64,000 bases of DNA from AP-15 sp963750195 (GTDB taxonomy: Bacteria > Pseudomonadota > Alphaproteobacteria > ATCC43930 > CGMCC-115725): the NCBI GenBank assembly GCA_963750195.1, contig CAVVPS010000016.1:992001-1056000 (forward strand), in the 5' to 3' direction. Below are positions 1-9,777 of this stretch, in pieces (within the stretch, counting starts at the first letter, position 1; the number at the start of each line of letters is the position of its first letter). Both the position numbers and the translations under genes were made by a program. Below the pieces are notes generated by a model that saw only the letters and a list, made by a program, of their open reading frames with translations, was not told the origin of the DNA and ran no database searches.

Positions 1-101
1 GGTGGCGTCTCAAAGGTTTCCGGCAGCCTGTCGGGAACAATTAAAGCGAGCCTTCGGATCGGCGCCACCCTGGCCCGGATTGCCTGCGAAGGACGACGGT
101 G

Positions 102-746
102 ATGAGACCCAACCCGATCTCCGATGTTTCCAAATTCCTGATCCAGCCAGGCTGGCCGACGCCCGTTTTTTGGCTGCTGATCATCGCCAGCATTGCGATC
201 GCGGTTTACGCCTGGCGCACGATCCCCGCGCAGCGCACCGGGAGGAATTTATTCGGCTGGGCCGCTCGTTTTTTCATCGGCGCGTTATGGTGGCAGCAGA
301 GCCTATGGAAACTGCCGCCCTATTACACCGACCATCCGGGTAGCCCATTCGGTACGACCGGGCTCGCATATTGGATGGGATTGATGGGCAAGTATGCCGC
401 GATCCCTCTGCAGTCCGATTTCGTGAACAATATCGTGCTGCCCCACTTTTATTTGTTCGCGCCGATAGTCTATGCCGCCGAAATCCTGACCGGAGTATCC
501 TTGATCCTCGGACTGTTCGTCCGGTTGTGGGGCGTGATCGGGGCATTGCAGATCCTCAACCTGTGGCTTGGCCTGTACTGGGCCCCTGGCGAATGGCCGT
601 GGACCTATTTCTTTTTGTTCGTGCTGCAGTTGATTTTTGCCGTGCACCGCTATGGCCGCGCTCTCGGCCTCGACGCGATCATCGTCAGCCGCATCGGATC
701 ACCGCGATCGGCCGCTGTGCCACGCCTGCTCACGCTGGTGACGTAG
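102..746 (+). CDS. DoxX/DoxD-like membrane protein
   Basis: Predicted integral membrane protein of about 214 residues in the DoxX/TQO small-subunit superfamily. Four or five hydrophobic helices are visible, starting near residues 20, 45, 125, 150 and 175. The first loop contains a run rich in Trp, Gln and Ser followed by KLPPYY, a pattern I associate with DoxX-type proteins. A GTG lies 3 bases upstream, but the ATG at 102 has a GAAGGA-like ribosome site at suitable distance, so I chose the ATG. The gene stands alone. The family is linked to thiosulfate:quinone oxidoreductase subunits and to redox stress proteins; the exact role here is unknown. Confidence 0.7.
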   Translation: MRPNPISDVSKFLIQPGWPTPVFWLLIIASIAIAVYAWRTIPAQRTGRNLFGWAARFFIGALWWQQSLWKLPPYYTDHPGSPFGTTGLAYWMGLMGKYAAIPLQSDFVNNIVLPHFYLFAPIVYAAEILTGVSLILGLFVRLWGVIGALQILNLWLGLYWAPGEWPWTYFFLFVLQLIFAVHRYGRALGLDAIIVSRIGSPRSAAVPRLLTLVT

Positions 747-1233
747 GGCGCGCGGATGGTCCCGGCCCCGCTCGGCGGGATGCTCCCTGGCCCGCGTGCG
801 GGGAGAGGGTGGCAGGAGGGGCCTTTACCTGGGCAAATTTAAAATGGCGATAATTTCTTCTACCGACATCTGCCGACGTTCGCGGATGCGACGAGCGATA
901 ATTAGGTACGTCGCCTGGAGCATCGATTGGGCCGCCGGGAGCCACGCAGAAATGAAGGCATCTTCGTTTCTTGCATTTCCATGGGCGAAGGCCGACATCT
1001 GTCCATAGAGAAGAGCGTAACCCTTCCTAGCCCCGCCTCCTTTGCGATCTTCTCGACCCTGGGTGGTCGCCTAGCGGTGGCGAACAGAGATGAAGCCAGG
1101 ATCTCATCTGTTTTATTTTCCCCCGTTACCTTATGACGTATTGTTCCGAGGCCCGTGGCTAGAAACCCTTTCACTACTCGCAGGAACTCAGCTTCAAATG
1201 CGTCCCTCATCAGTGCGGCATTGACGTCACTGA

Positions 1234-2163
1234 GTGTCTGACTACGAATCGGAATGGTTGTGTCCGGAGTATGCCACTCTCCTCATGAGGAGCTGAACCG
1301 AGGCGATGATCAGCCAGGCTTTAGCGCTGGCGATCGATGCTTCGAAGTCTTTGGCCAGGCGCCGGTTACGATTGAGCCAGGCAAGGGTCCGTTCGACTAC
1401 CCAGCGGCGGGGGAGGGGTTCGAAGCCGACGGCGTGGGCCGAGCGCTTGACGATTTCGACAGTCCACTGACCGAAATTCCTCAAGGCGTCGAGCAGCTTT
1501 TGCCCGGCATAGGCGCCATCGGCAAACAGATGGCGCAGCCACGGAAAGAGGTCGTGGATCGCTTCGATCACCAGCACCGCGCCGTCGCGATCTTGCACAT
1601 CAGCGGGATGGACATCGGCCCCGATCAGCAGGCCGGTGGTATCGGTGACGATGTGGCGTTTACGCCCTTTGACCTTCTTGCCGGCATCATAACCGCGCGG
1701 CCCGCCGCTCTCGGTGGTCTTGACCGACTGGCTGTCGATCACTCCGGCGGTCGGGCTCGCCTCCCGGCCCGCCGCCTCGCGCGCTCGCAGCAGAAGCTCG
1801 AAGTTGATGCGCTCCAAGATGCCGTCGTCCCGCCACGCGTAGAAGTATCGCTGAACCGTCGAATAGTGTGGAAACTCGCGCGGCAGCATCCGCCATTGGC
1901 ACCCGGTTCTGGCGATGTAGAACAATGCATTGACGACCGCGATCAATTCGGTTTTCCGGGGGCGTCCCAACAGTTTGGGGGCCGGCAGCTGGGGCTCGAT
2001 CACGTTCCACTCGGCCTCGGTGACATCGCTTGCGTAACGTAGCCCCTTGCGCAGATACTGCGGGCGAGTGATTTCGGTCCACATGTTGTGCCTCGATGCT
2101 TGCTTGTCACAACCATCTAACCATAACTTACTGGAATCACTCAACTCATTTCAGGTCAGACAC
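1234..2163 (-). mobile_element. Complete IS5-family (IS427-like) insertion sequence, 930 bp
   Basis: Both ends start with the 9-base terminal repeat GTGTCTGAC reading inward. The element is flanked by a direct repeat TGA at 1231-1233 and 2164-2166. A three-base TNA target duplication is what IS427-type members of IS5 produce. A single transposase ORF fills the element. The clean ends, matching duplication and reconstructable target gene all point to a fairly recent insertion. Confidence 0.9.
1242..2084 (-). CDS. IS5-family DDE transposase
   Basis: Cut-and-paste transposase of about 280 residues from the ATG at 2084, where MWTEITRPQYL starts the usual IS5 sequence; an earlier in-frame ATG at 2144 would add 20 unlikely residues. 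An N-terminal helical domain (WNVIEPQLP) is followed by the DDE catalytic core: first Asp in VIDSQSVKTTE, second Asp in FADGAYAG, and Glu in VERTLAWLNRNRRL, which matches the Y/R-x-x-E signature of the family. The stop TAG lies just inside the left terminal repeat. The gene looks intact. Confidence 0.92.
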   Translation of the reverse strand: MWTEITRPQYLRKGLRYASDVTEAEWNVIEPQLPAPKLLGRPRKTELIAVVNALFYIARTGCQWRMLPREFPHYSTVQRYFYAWRDDGILERINFELLLRAREAAGREASPTAGVIDSQSVKTTESGGPRGYDAGKKVKGRKRHIVTDTTGLLIGADVHPADVQDRDGAVLVIEAIHDLFPWLRHLFADGAYAGQKLLDALRNFGQWTVEIVKRSAHAVGFEPLPRRWVVERTLAWLNRNRRLAKDFEASIASAKAWLIIASVQLLMRRVAYSGHNHSDS

Positions 2164-2443
2164 TGAGAGATGCCCAATACGTTGTCAAAACACTTTCTAG
2201 TATGCTCCGTGTCACAGTCGCCACCGGCCCGGAGAACCCCTCTCTAGCCAAAAGTATACATCCCATGCCATTATCTAAAGCTATCCGTAGTCGGTCGATA
2301 AAGTAAGCTGCTAGATCATCGCTTCCATTCGCATCCTTCTCTAGAATTGGTAGGTCATCTACAACTACGTTACATATTGTTTGCAAAGATAAAATCCGCC
2401 TTTTGAACGTAGGATCATCTCTATAATCATGCATTATCGTCGC

Positions 2444-2590
2444 TCACCGATCGCTCGTTCCAGGTGCTAACGGATGCCGTAGCGCGGAGGCTGGATCAAG
2501 GGCGATTGCTCGCGAGGATCGCGCGGCACATTCTGCCCATCCCAGGAACACTGCGGTCGCCGATGCGACCAAGAGACGCGAGCGAAACAT
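2444..2590 (-). CDS. Possible small exported protein or relic
   Basis: A 48-codon reading frame just upstream of the IS-interrupted gene. Its start (MFRSRLLVASATAVFL) looks like a signal peptide: a basic N-terminus, a hydrophobic stretch and AECAA as a possible cleavage region. A GAGAGG purine run lies about 10 bases upstream. The rest has no recognisable domain and the frame is short, so this may be the stump of a larger exported protein. Confidence 0.25.
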   Translation of the reverse strand: MFRSRLLVASATAVFLGWAECAARSSRAIALDPASALRHPLAPGTSDR

Positions 2591-2627
2591 TCATAGGGTT
2601 CCTCTCGAAAGCCGCCGTGTCCAGCCC

Positions 2628-4310
2628 TCATCCGAGTTCGGGGAAATCTTCTTCCCAAAATTCGCCCTCGACGCGGCGGTTTTCGCTCCCGCGGGCGGCT
2701 TCGGCGGTGCGCAGTTCGACGCGGCGGATCTTCCCGGAGATGGTTTTCGGCAGATCGGCAAATTCGAGGCGGCGGATGCGCTTGTAGGGTGCCAGATGGG
2801 CGCGCAGGTGGCGGAAGATCGACAGTGCCGTGTCTCGGTCGGGCGGATGGTTTCCAGCCGGTGAGATGAAGGCTTTCGGGACGGCGAGGCGGAGCGGGTC
2901 GGGTGAGGGGACGACCGCGGCCTCGGCGACCGCGGGGTGCTCGATCAGCACGCTTTCGAGCTCGAACGGGCTGATTCGGTAATCCGAAGCTTTGAACACG
3001 TCGTCGGCGCGGCCGACATAGGTGAAATAGCCGTCGGCGTCGCGCATCGCCACGTCGCCGGTGCGGTAGGCATCGCCGGCGAGAGGCTGCATCACGCCGT
3101 CGTCGCCCTGATAGCCCTGCATCAGCCCGAGCGGCGGCGGGTCGAGCGCGAGGCAAATTTCCGCTTCCTGCTGCTCCGCGCCGTCCGCGTCGAGCATCTT
3201 GATGCGATACCCCGGCGCCGGCCGGCCCATTGATCCTGGTTTGACGCGCTGTCCCGGAAAGTTGCCAATCTGCAATGTAGTTTCGGTCTGGCCGTAGCCG
3301 TCGCGGATGGTCAGGCCCCACGCCGCCCTGACCCGCTCGATGATTTCGGGGTTGAGCGGCTCGCCGGCGCCGACGACCTCTCTCAGCCCGACCTTCCACG
3401 CCGCCAGGTCCTCCTGGATCAGCATGCGCCAAACTGTAGGCGGGGCGCAAAACGTGGTCACACCGCAGCGCGAAATCGCATCGAGCAAGCCCTTAGCGCT
3501 GAAACGCGGCTGGTTCAGCATGAATACCGTAGCCGCTGCGTTCCACGGCGCGAAAAAGCAGCTCCAGGCGTGCTTGGCCCAGCCCGGCGAAGAGATGTTG
3601 AGATGGATGTCGCCCGGCTTCGCGCCGAGCCAGTACATCGTCGTCAGCAGCCCGACCGGATAGCTTTGGTGGCTGTGCAAGACCAGCTTCGGCTTGGCCG
3701 TCGTGCCCGAGGTGAAATAGAGCAACAGCGGGTCGCTCGCCCTGGTCTCGCCATCCGGAACGAATGCTGGCGGAGCGTCGTAACCCGCTTCCCAGCTATG
3801 CCAGCCGGGGGCTGCCCCGCCGACGGCGATCCGCGTGTAGTCGCCAACAAGGTCGGCGAATTTGCCGGCATTGTCGGCGCTGGCGACGACATGGCGGACC
3901 TGGCCGCGCGCGAAGCGGTCGACGAGATCGTCGCGGTTCAACAGAGTCGTTGCCGGGATGATCACGGCGCCCAATTTCATCGCCGCCAGCATGCATTCCC
4001 ATAACGGCGCGACATTGCCGAGCATCATCAAGAGGCGGTCGCCGCGCCGTACGCCGAGCGCCCGCAGATGATTGGCGACCCGGTTCGACCGTTCGGCGAG
4101 TTCGGCGAATGACAGTTTGGTCTCGCCCCCGCCCTCATCGACGATCCACAGACCCGGGCGATCATTGCCCTGCGCCATCGGGTCGAAATAATCGAGCGCC
4201 CAATTAAACCGATCGAGCACAGGCCAGCGGAAATCACGATAGGCGCGTTCGTATTCCTCGCGATGAGCGAGCAGAAAGTCACGCGCTTGGATAAAAGCCG
4301 TCGCCGACAT
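2628..4310 (-). CDS. AMP-forming acyl-CoA synthetase
   Basis: Adenylate-forming enzyme of 560 residues that activates a carboxylic acid to its acyl-CoA, with acyl-AMP as intermediate. The P-loop-like motif YFTSGTTAKPK is near residue 208, the A5 motif DGYGQTETT near 338, the A8 hinge region YRTGDVAMRD near 420, and the A10 lysine in PKTISGKIRR near 530. Length and the N-terminal region fit the medium-chain acyl-CoA/acetyl-CoA synthetase branch. The substrate cannot be told from sequence; the window's CoA transferase, MaoC and thioesterase genes suggest organic-acid catabolism. Start ATG at 4310. Confidence 0.9.
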   Translation of the reverse strand: MSATAFIQARDFLLAHREEYERAYRDFRWPVLDRFNWALDYFDPMAQGNDRPGLWIVDEGGGETKLSFAELAERSNRVANHLRALGVRRGDRLLMMLGNVAPLWECMLAAMKLGAVIIPATTLLNRDDLVDRFARGQVRHVVASADNAGKFADLVGDYTRIAVGGAAPGWHSWEAGYDAPPAFVPDGETRASDPLLLYFTSGTTAKPKLVLHSHQSYPVGLLTTMYWLGAKPGDIHLNISSPGWAKHAWSCFFAPWNAAATVFMLNQPRFSAKGLLDAISRCGVTTFCAPPTVWRMLIQEDLAAWKVGLREVVGAGEPLNPEIIERVRAAWGLTIRDGYGQTETTLQIGNFPGQRVKPGSMGRPAPGYRIKMLDADGAEQQEAEICLALDPPPLGLMQGYQGDDGVMQPLAGDAYRTGDVAMRDADGYFTYVGRADDVFKASDYRISPFELESVLIEHPAVAEAAVVPSPDPLRLAVPKAFISPAGNHPPDRDTALSIFRHLRAHLAPYKRIRRLEFADLPKTISGKIRRVELRTAEAARGSENRRVEGEFWEEDFPELG

Positions 4311-4374
4311 GCCCGCTCCTCCCGAAAGCTCACCTTAAGATCACAGCATTTCTAGGTAAGACAGCAGTTAGAGG

Positions 4375-4691
4375 TCATCCAGCCATTTCCTGGACGATTT
4401 CGAGGATTTCGCGGCGGCGTGAGACCCGGTCGCCCCAGACACGATCGAAATCGGCGATTAGCGGCTTAATCCTGTCGGGCGCGGTCGCAGCTTCCGCCTG
4501 CTTCGTATCGTCGAATTCATAAAAAGCATAGTGGACCGCCGGATCGGTGGAGCTCCAGCAGCGCCAGGCCCGCCGCGCCGCAAGGTTTTGATCGCGAGCG
4601 GCAGGTGATCGGTCGCATACCAGCGATCGAACCGGTCCCTATTGGCCTTCCCAGTCACTTCGGCGCGAACCACCAGACAGCTCTTGACCAT
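4375..4691 (-). CDS. EthD-like small dimeric alpha/beta-barrel protein, frameshifted
   Basis: The start at 4691 has a strong AGGAGG ribosome site 7 bases upstream. The first 35 residues (MVKSCLVVRAEVTG, then FDRWYATDHLPLAIKTL) resemble EthD/NIPSNAP-type ferredoxin-fold proteins with the usual W-Y-x-x-x-H-x-P pattern. After KTL a 1-base deletion in a GGCGG run near 4,585 breaks the frame. The continuation (WSSTDPAVHYAFYEFDD, then DFDRVWGDRV) lies in the next frame and ends at a TGA at 4375-4377. The full product would be about 105 residues. No function can be assigned. Confidence 0.6.
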
Positions 4692-5022
4692 GATGTTCTC
4701 CTCCTGTCGACGGATTGATCGTCTAGTACCGAGCTCTAATAGTAAAATCTTGACAGTTCTCACAGGCTTTCAAATGTGCCGCGACTGAGAGGCGGCAATT
4801 GGAAGCTCAACGTCGGGCGCGGGATCGCATCCGCTACCGCCTTTGCCCGGCTTGCCGAAAGGGCTGCGCGGCGACGTTAGAAGATCGGCGGTCCGGTTTG
4901 CCGGCGCGACGAGATTAAGCCTCAATTCGCGCGCAAGGACATGCCTATTATCAATTGTGCGCCTCCGCTCGCGGAAGCGCTGATGCAATTCGTGAAACAA
5001 CGCTTGGTGAAGAGCATCCGCG
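4692..5022. other. Intergenic region upstream of gltB
   Basis: About 330 bases between divergent genes. The only open frames are short and lack ribosome sites or family signal. It probably carries the gltB promoter and leader, but I see no clear sigma-70 boxes or riboswitch fold. Confidence 0.4.
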
Positions 5023-8000
5023 ATGGCATTGCCTGGTAGACAGGGTCTTTACGATCCGCGCAACGAGCACAACTCGTGCGGCGTAGGTTTCGTCGCCAAC
5101 ATAAGGGGACGAAAATCGCACGATATCATCGAGCGCGGCCTGCAGATCCTGGTCAATCTTGATCATCGTGGCGCGGTCGGGGCAGACCCGCTGGTCGGCG
5201 ACGGCGCCGGGTGCTTGATCCAGATGCCGGACGCGTTGCTGCGCGATTGGGCGAGCGCTCAGGGTCTCTCCTTACCGGCGCCCGGCCGCTATGCCGTCGC
5301 CATGTGCTTTCTGCCGCGCGACCAGGCAGCGCGCGATTTTGCAATTCGACATATCGAGCATTTCATCGAGGCGGAGGGGCAGTCGCTGATCGGCTGGCGC
5401 GTCGTGCCGACCGACACCACCGGGCTCGGCGAGCGGGTGATCGAAACGATGCCGGCGATCCGCCAGGCGATTGTCGCCGCCGATCCGTCGCTCCCCGATC
5501 AGGACGCATTCGAGCGCATGATCCTGACGATCCGCAAACAGGCGCTGAACAGCGTCATCGCGCTGGCCGAGCAGCACGGAATGCCCGGTCTGCCCGAACT
5601 CTACATGCCGTCCTTTTCGACCCGCACCATCGTCTATAAGGGTCTGCTGCTGGCGCCGCAAGTTGGCAGCTTTTACGAGGATCTGCGCAACCCGCTGACC
5701 GTCTCGGCGCTGGCGCTCGTCCATCAGAGGTTTTCAACCAACACCTTCCCGTCGTGGCGGCTTGCCCATCCGTATCGGTTTTTGTGCCACAACGGCGAGA
5801 TCAACACCGTCCGCGGCAATGTCAACTGGATGCACGCGCGCCGCCAGGCGATGACCTCCAAGCTGCTGGGCGCCGATTTGGCCAAGATGGTGCCGCTGAT
5901 CGGCCCGAACCAGTCCGACACCGCCTGTATCGACAACGCGCTGGAGTTGCTGGTCATTGGCGGCGGCTACTCGCTAGCCCACGCGATGATGATGCTGATC
6001 CCCGAGGCCTGGGCCGGCAACCCGTTGATGGAGCAGCAGCGGCGGGCATTTTACGAGTACCACGCGGCGTTGATGGAGCCGTGGGATGGTCCGGCGGCGA
6101 TCGCCTTTACAGATGGCCGCCAGATCGGCGCTACCCTCGACCGCAACGGGCTCAGGCCGGCGCGCTATGTGATCACCGATGACGACCACGTGATCATGTC
6201 CTCGGAGGCGGGCGTATTGCCGGTGCCCGAGGAAAAGATCACCCGCAAATGGCGGCTCCAGCCGGGCAAGATGCTGCTGATCGACTTCGAAGAGGGGCGG
6301 ATCGTCGACGACGAGGAGATCAAGCGCAAACTCGCCGCCGAGCACCCGTATGAAGCCTGGCTGCAGGCAACGCAGTTCAAGCTTGCCGAGCTGCCGGAAT
6401 TATCGGGGGAGCATGCCGGAAAGGCCTTTGGGATGTCGGCGCGGCCTAACGACCCCACGACGCATCTCAATCAACAGCAGGCGTTTGGCTATACCCAAGA
6501 AGACATCCAGTTCTTTCTGGAGCCGATGGCGCGCGATGCCGACGACCCGGTCGGCTCGATGGGCACCGACACCCCGATCGCTGCGCTGTCGACTAAGCCC
6601 AAACTGCTCTACAATTACTTCAAGCAGAACTTCGCGCAGGTCACCAATCCGCCGATCGACCCGATCCGCGAGGAACTAGTGATGTCACTGGTCTCGATGA
6701 TCGGGCCGCGGCCGAACTTGTTGGGCCACGAAGCCGGTACGCATCATCGGCTGGAGGTATCTCAGCCGATCCTGACCGACGGCGATCTGCAGAAGATCCA
6801 CGCAATCGAGACACTGGTTCCAGCATTCCGCACCGATACGCTGGACGCCACTTGGCCGGCGGCGGAGGGCGCCGACGGCATGGCGCCGGCTCTCGAGCGG
6901 CTGTGCCGCGAGGCCACCGAGGCCGTAGAGGCCGGTCACAACATCCTGATCCTGTCCGACCGCGCGACCTCGGCCGATCGGGTGCCGATCCCGGCATTGC
7001 TGGCCACCTCTGCAGTGCACCATCACCTCATCCGACGGGGCCAGCGCACCTTGACCGGGATCGTCGTCGAGACCGGCGAGGCCCGCGAGGTCCATCATTT
7101 CTGCGCGCTCGCCGGCTATGGTGCCGAAGCGATCAATCCCTATCTCGCCTTTGCGACGATCGAGCAGATCCGGATCGAGAACGGGCTCGCGCTCAGCGCC
7201 GAAGCCGTGCAGAAGAATTATTTAAAGGCGCTTGGCAAAGGTATCCTCAAGGTCATGTCCAAAATGGGCATTTCGACCTACCAGTCCTATTGCGGTGCGC
7301 AGATCTTCGACGCGGTTGGACTGGCCACGAGTTTTGTCGACAAATATTTCACCGGTACTATGACGACGATCGAGGGAGTCGGTTGGCGCGAGATCGCCCA
7401 GGAAGCGGTCGAGCGCCATCGCCACGCCTACGGCGACGACCCGATTTACCACGAGCTGCTCGATGTCGGCGGCGATTATGCTTTTCGCCTGCGCGGCGAG
7501 GACCACGCCTGGACGCCGCAGTCGGTGGCGCGGCTGCAGCACGCGGCACGGGGCAATTCGCTCGACGACTACCGGGCCTTTGCCGCGACGATCAACGATC
7601 AGAGCGAGCGCCTGCTGACCATCCGCGGGCTGATGTCGCTCGATTTCGCGCCCGAGCCGGTGCCGCTCGACGAGGTCGAACCGGCGGCCGAGATCGTCAA
7701 GCGCTTTGCGACCGGAGCGATGAGCTTTGGCTCGATCAGCCGCGAGGCGCACACCACCCTCGCGATTGCGATGAACCGCATCGGCGGCAAATCCAATACC
7801 GGCGAGGGTGGCGAGGAGGCCGAGCGGTTCAGGCCGCTTGAAAACGGTGATTCGAAGCGCTCAGCGATCAAGCAGGTGGCCTCGGGCAGGTTCGGCGTCA
7901 CCACCGAATACTTGGTCAATGCCGATGTTCTTCAGATCAAGATGGCGCAAGGGGCGAAGCCCGGCGAAGGCGGACAATTGCCCGGCCATAAGGTTGACAA

Positions 8001-9687
8001 GGCAATCGCCAAGGTGCGGCATTCGACGCCAGGGGTCGGCCTGATCTCGCCGCCGCCGCACCACGACATCTACTCGATCGAGGATCTGGCGCAACTGATC
8101 CACGATCTGAAGAACGCCAATCCACAGGCCGCGGTGTCGGTCAAGCTGGTTTCCGAGGTCGGTGTCGGCACGGTCGCTGCCGGGGTGAGCAAGGCGCGCG
8201 CCGACCATGTGACGATCGCCGGGTTCGAGGGCGGCACCGGCGCGAGCCCTTTGACCTCGCTGACCCATGCCGGCTCGCCCTGGGAAATCGGCCTCGCGGA
8301 GACCCAGCAAACCTTGGTGCTCAACGGCTTGCGCGGCCGCATCGCGGTGCAGGTCGATGGCGGTTTGCGGACCGGCCGCGATGTCGTCGTTGCGGCGCTG
8401 ATCGGCGCCGACGAGTTCGGTTTCTCGACGGCTCCGCTGATTGCCGCCGGTTGCGTCATGATGCGTAAATGTCATCTCAACACCTGCCCGGTCGGCATCG
8501 CTACCCAGGACCCGGTGTTGCGCCAGCGCTTTACGGGCCAACCCGAACACGTTATCAACTATTTCTTCTTTGTCGCCGAAGAAGTGCGAGAGTTGATGGC
8601 GCGGCTTGGTTTCCGCAAATTCAGCGACATGATCGGCCGCACCGACCGCCTCGACATGGTCCCGGCGATTGAACACTGGAAGGCCAGAGGCATTGATCTT
8701 TCGCGCCTGCTTCACTATGCGGCGCCCAAGCCCGGGGTGGCGGTCCACAATTCCGAACGGCAGGACCATCATCTCGACAAGGCACTCGACAACGAGCTGA
8801 TCGCGGCGGCGCGATCGGCACTGGATGCCCGCGAACCGGTGCGCATCGAGATCCCGATCCGTAACGTCCATCGCACCGTGGGCGCGATGCTGTCGGGCCA
8901 GGTCGCACAGCGCTATGGCCACGCTGGTCTGCCGCAGGACATGATCTGGGCGAGCTTTCGCGGGACCGCGGGACAGAGCTTCGGCGCCTTTCTTGCGCGC
9001 GGCGTGACGCTCGAGCTGTTCGGTGACGCTAACGACTATGTCGGCAAGGGGTTGTCGGGCGGCCGCCTGATCGTTCGCCAGCCGCCCGAGGCCACGCGCG
9101 AGCCGACTGAAAACATCATCATCGGCAACACCGTGCTCTACGGGGCGATCGCAGGTGAGGCCTATTTTGAGGGCGTCGCCGGCGAGCGTTTTGCTGTGCG
9201 CAACTCGGGCGCAGTCGCGGTCGTCGAGGGGACCGGCGATCACGGCTGCGAATACATGACCGGCGGAGTCATCGTTGTGATCGGTGGCACCGGTCGCAAT
9301 TTTGCCGCCGGCATGTCGGGCGGGATCGCCTATGTCTGGGACCCGAAGGCCCGGTTTCCCAGCCTATGCAATCTTGCGACGGTTGGTCTCGAAGCGGTCA
9401 CCGCCCCCGATCCGGGCGAGAGCGAGGACCCCGATCGGCCGCACCAGCGTTCGCCCAGTGTCGAGGACGCTGGCATGGGCGATTTGTTAAGATTCGATGC
9501 TGCGCGCCTGCGCATCCTGCTCGAACGCCATCATCTGCTGACCGGTAGCGCCCGCGCCCGGATGCTGCTCGAAGACTGGAACAATGCGCTGGGCTGCTTC
9601 GTCAAGGTGATGCCGAAGGACTATCGACGTGCGCTGCTCGAAATGCAGGCCGGGCGCCAGACCCTCCGCACGGAAGCCGCCGAATGA
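5023..9687 (+). CDS. gltB: Glutamate synthase (NADPH) large subunit
   Basis: Alpha subunit of GOGAT, 1554 residues, which transfers the glutamine amide to 2-oxoglutarate. The N-terminal class II amidotransferase nucleophile is Cys19 (HNSCGVG), exposed after removal of an 18-residue propeptide. The central and FMN domains follow (GGKSNTGEGGE near 925, GGTGASPLTS near 1075). Cys1144, Cys1150 and Cys1155 form the C-x5-C-x4-C motif of the [3Fe-4S] cluster. The C-terminal glycine-rich beta-helix is visible (GGTGRNFAAGMSGG near 1425). Length is typical and the frame is intact over 4.6 kb. gltD follows after 90 bases. Confidence 0.98.
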   Translation: MALPGRQGLYDPRNEHNSCGVGFVANIRGRKSHDIIERGLQILVNLDHRGAVGADPLVGDGAGCLIQMPDALLRDWASAQGLSLPAPGRYAVAMCFLPRDQAARDFAIRHIEHFIEAEGQSLIGWRVVPTDTTGLGERVIETMPAIRQAIVAADPSLPDQDAFERMILTIRKQALNSVIALAEQHGMPGLPELYMPSFSTRTIVYKGLLLAPQVGSFYEDLRNPLTVSALALVHQRFSTNTFPSWRLAHPYRFLCHNGEINTVRGNVNWMHARRQAMTSKLLGADLAKMVPLIGPNQSDTACIDNALELLVIGGGYSLAHAMMMLIPEAWAGNPLMEQQRRAFYEYHAALMEPWDGPAAIAFTDGRQIGATLDRNGLRPARYVITDDDHVIMSSEAGVLPVPEEKITRKWRLQPGKMLLIDFEEGRIVDDEEIKRKLAAEHPYEAWLQATQFKLAELPELSGEHAGKAFGMSARPNDPTTHLNQQQAFGYTQEDIQFFLEPMARDADDPVGSMGTDTPIAALSTKPKLLYNYFKQNFAQVTNPPIDPIREELVMSLVSMIGPRPNLLGHEAGTHHRLEVSQPILTDGDLQKIHAIETLVPAFRTDTLDATWPAAEGADGMAPALERLCREATEAVEAGHNILILSDRATSADRVPIPALLATSAVHHHLIRRGQRTLTGIVVETGEAREVHHFCALAGYGAEAINPYLAFATIEQIRIENGLALSAEAVQKNYLKALGKGILKVMSKMGISTYQSYCGAQIFDAVGLATSFVDKYFTGTMTTIEGVGWREIAQEAVERHRHAYGDDPIYHELLDVGGDYAFRLRGEDHAWTPQSVARLQHAARGNSLDDYRAFAATINDQSERLLTIRGLMSLDFAPEPVPLDEVEPAAEIVKRFATGAMSFGSISREAHTTLAIAMNRIGGKSNTGEGGEEAERFRPLENGDSKRSAIKQVASGRFGVTTEYLVNADVLQIKMAQGAKPGEGGQLPGHKVDKAIAKVRHSTPGVGLISPPPHHDIYSIEDLAQLIHDLKNANPQAAVSVKLVSEVGVGTVAAGVSKARADHVTIAGFEGGTGASPLTSLTHAGSPWEIGLAETQQTLVLNGLRGRIAVQVDGGLRTGRDVVVAALIGADEFGFSTAPLIAAGCVMMRKCHLNTCPVGIATQDPVLRQRFTGQPEHVINYFFFVAEEVRELMARLGFRKFSDMIGRTDRLDMVPAIEHWKARGIDLSRLLHYAAPKPGVAVHNSERQDHHLDKALDNELIAAARSALDAREPVRIEIPIRNVHRTVGAMLSGQVAQRYGHAGLPQDMIWASFRGTAGQSFGAFLARGVTLELFGDANDYVGKGLSGGRLIVRQPPEATREPTENIIIGNTVLYGAIAGEAYFEGVAGERFAVRNSGAVAVVEGTGDHGCEYMTGGVIVVIGGTGRNFAAGMSGGIAYVWDPKARFPSLCNLATVGLEAVTAPDPGESEDPDRPHQRSPSVEDAGMGDLLRFDAARLRILLERHHLLTGSARARMLLEDWNNALGCFVKVMPKDYRRALLEMQAGRQTLRTEAAE

Positions 9688-9704
9688 CGTCGAATTTCGT
9701 CCAC

Positions 9705-9772
9705 GTCCCGTCGTTCCGGCGGAGGCCGGGACCTATTCTGTCATGGGCATCGGCTTTCGCCGGTGTGACGAC
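9705..9772. repeat. Palindromic REP-like element between gltB and gltD
   Basis: Two small hairpins, CCGGC-GGAG-GCCGG at 9716-9729 and CGGC-TTTC-GCCG at 9751-9762, sit inside a larger imperfect palindrome (GTCGT near 9710 pairing with ACGAC near 9768). The pattern is like dispersed intergenic palindromes of Alphaproteobacteria. In this place it could act as an mRNA stabiliser or attenuator between the two subunits. Confidence 0.55.
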
Positions 9773-9777
9773 CTCTC

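Larger units (their letters stand above)
825..2434 (-). pseudogene. DUF5677-like gene interrupted by an IS5-family element
   Basis: The N-terminal 90 codons (2434 down to 2164) and a C-terminal piece (1230 down to 825) lie on either side of the insertion sequence. Removing the IS and one TGA copy joins them in frame with no stop; the junction reads WASLSDVNAALM. The N-part carries a TRSILESVL segment and the C-part a KIAKEAGL segment, both resembling DUF5677. A second lesion lies near 1,010-1,020: beyond it the natural continuation (YGQMSAFAHGN and on to a TAA at 825-827) is in another frame. The restored protein would be about 226 residues. The DUF5677 assignment is from memory of motifs; the function is unknown. 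Confidence 0.7.

Noticed and set aside
1254..2042. 262-codon plus-strand frame across the IS
   Set aside because: Antisense to the transposase, which has full DDE motifs.
4770..5000. 76-codon minus-strand frame upstream of gltB
   Set aside because: No ribosome site, no domain, and it lies in a divergent promoter region.
7861..9243. 460-codon minus-strand frame inside gltB
   Set aside because: Antisense shadow of a conserved gene; no family signal and no ribosome site.
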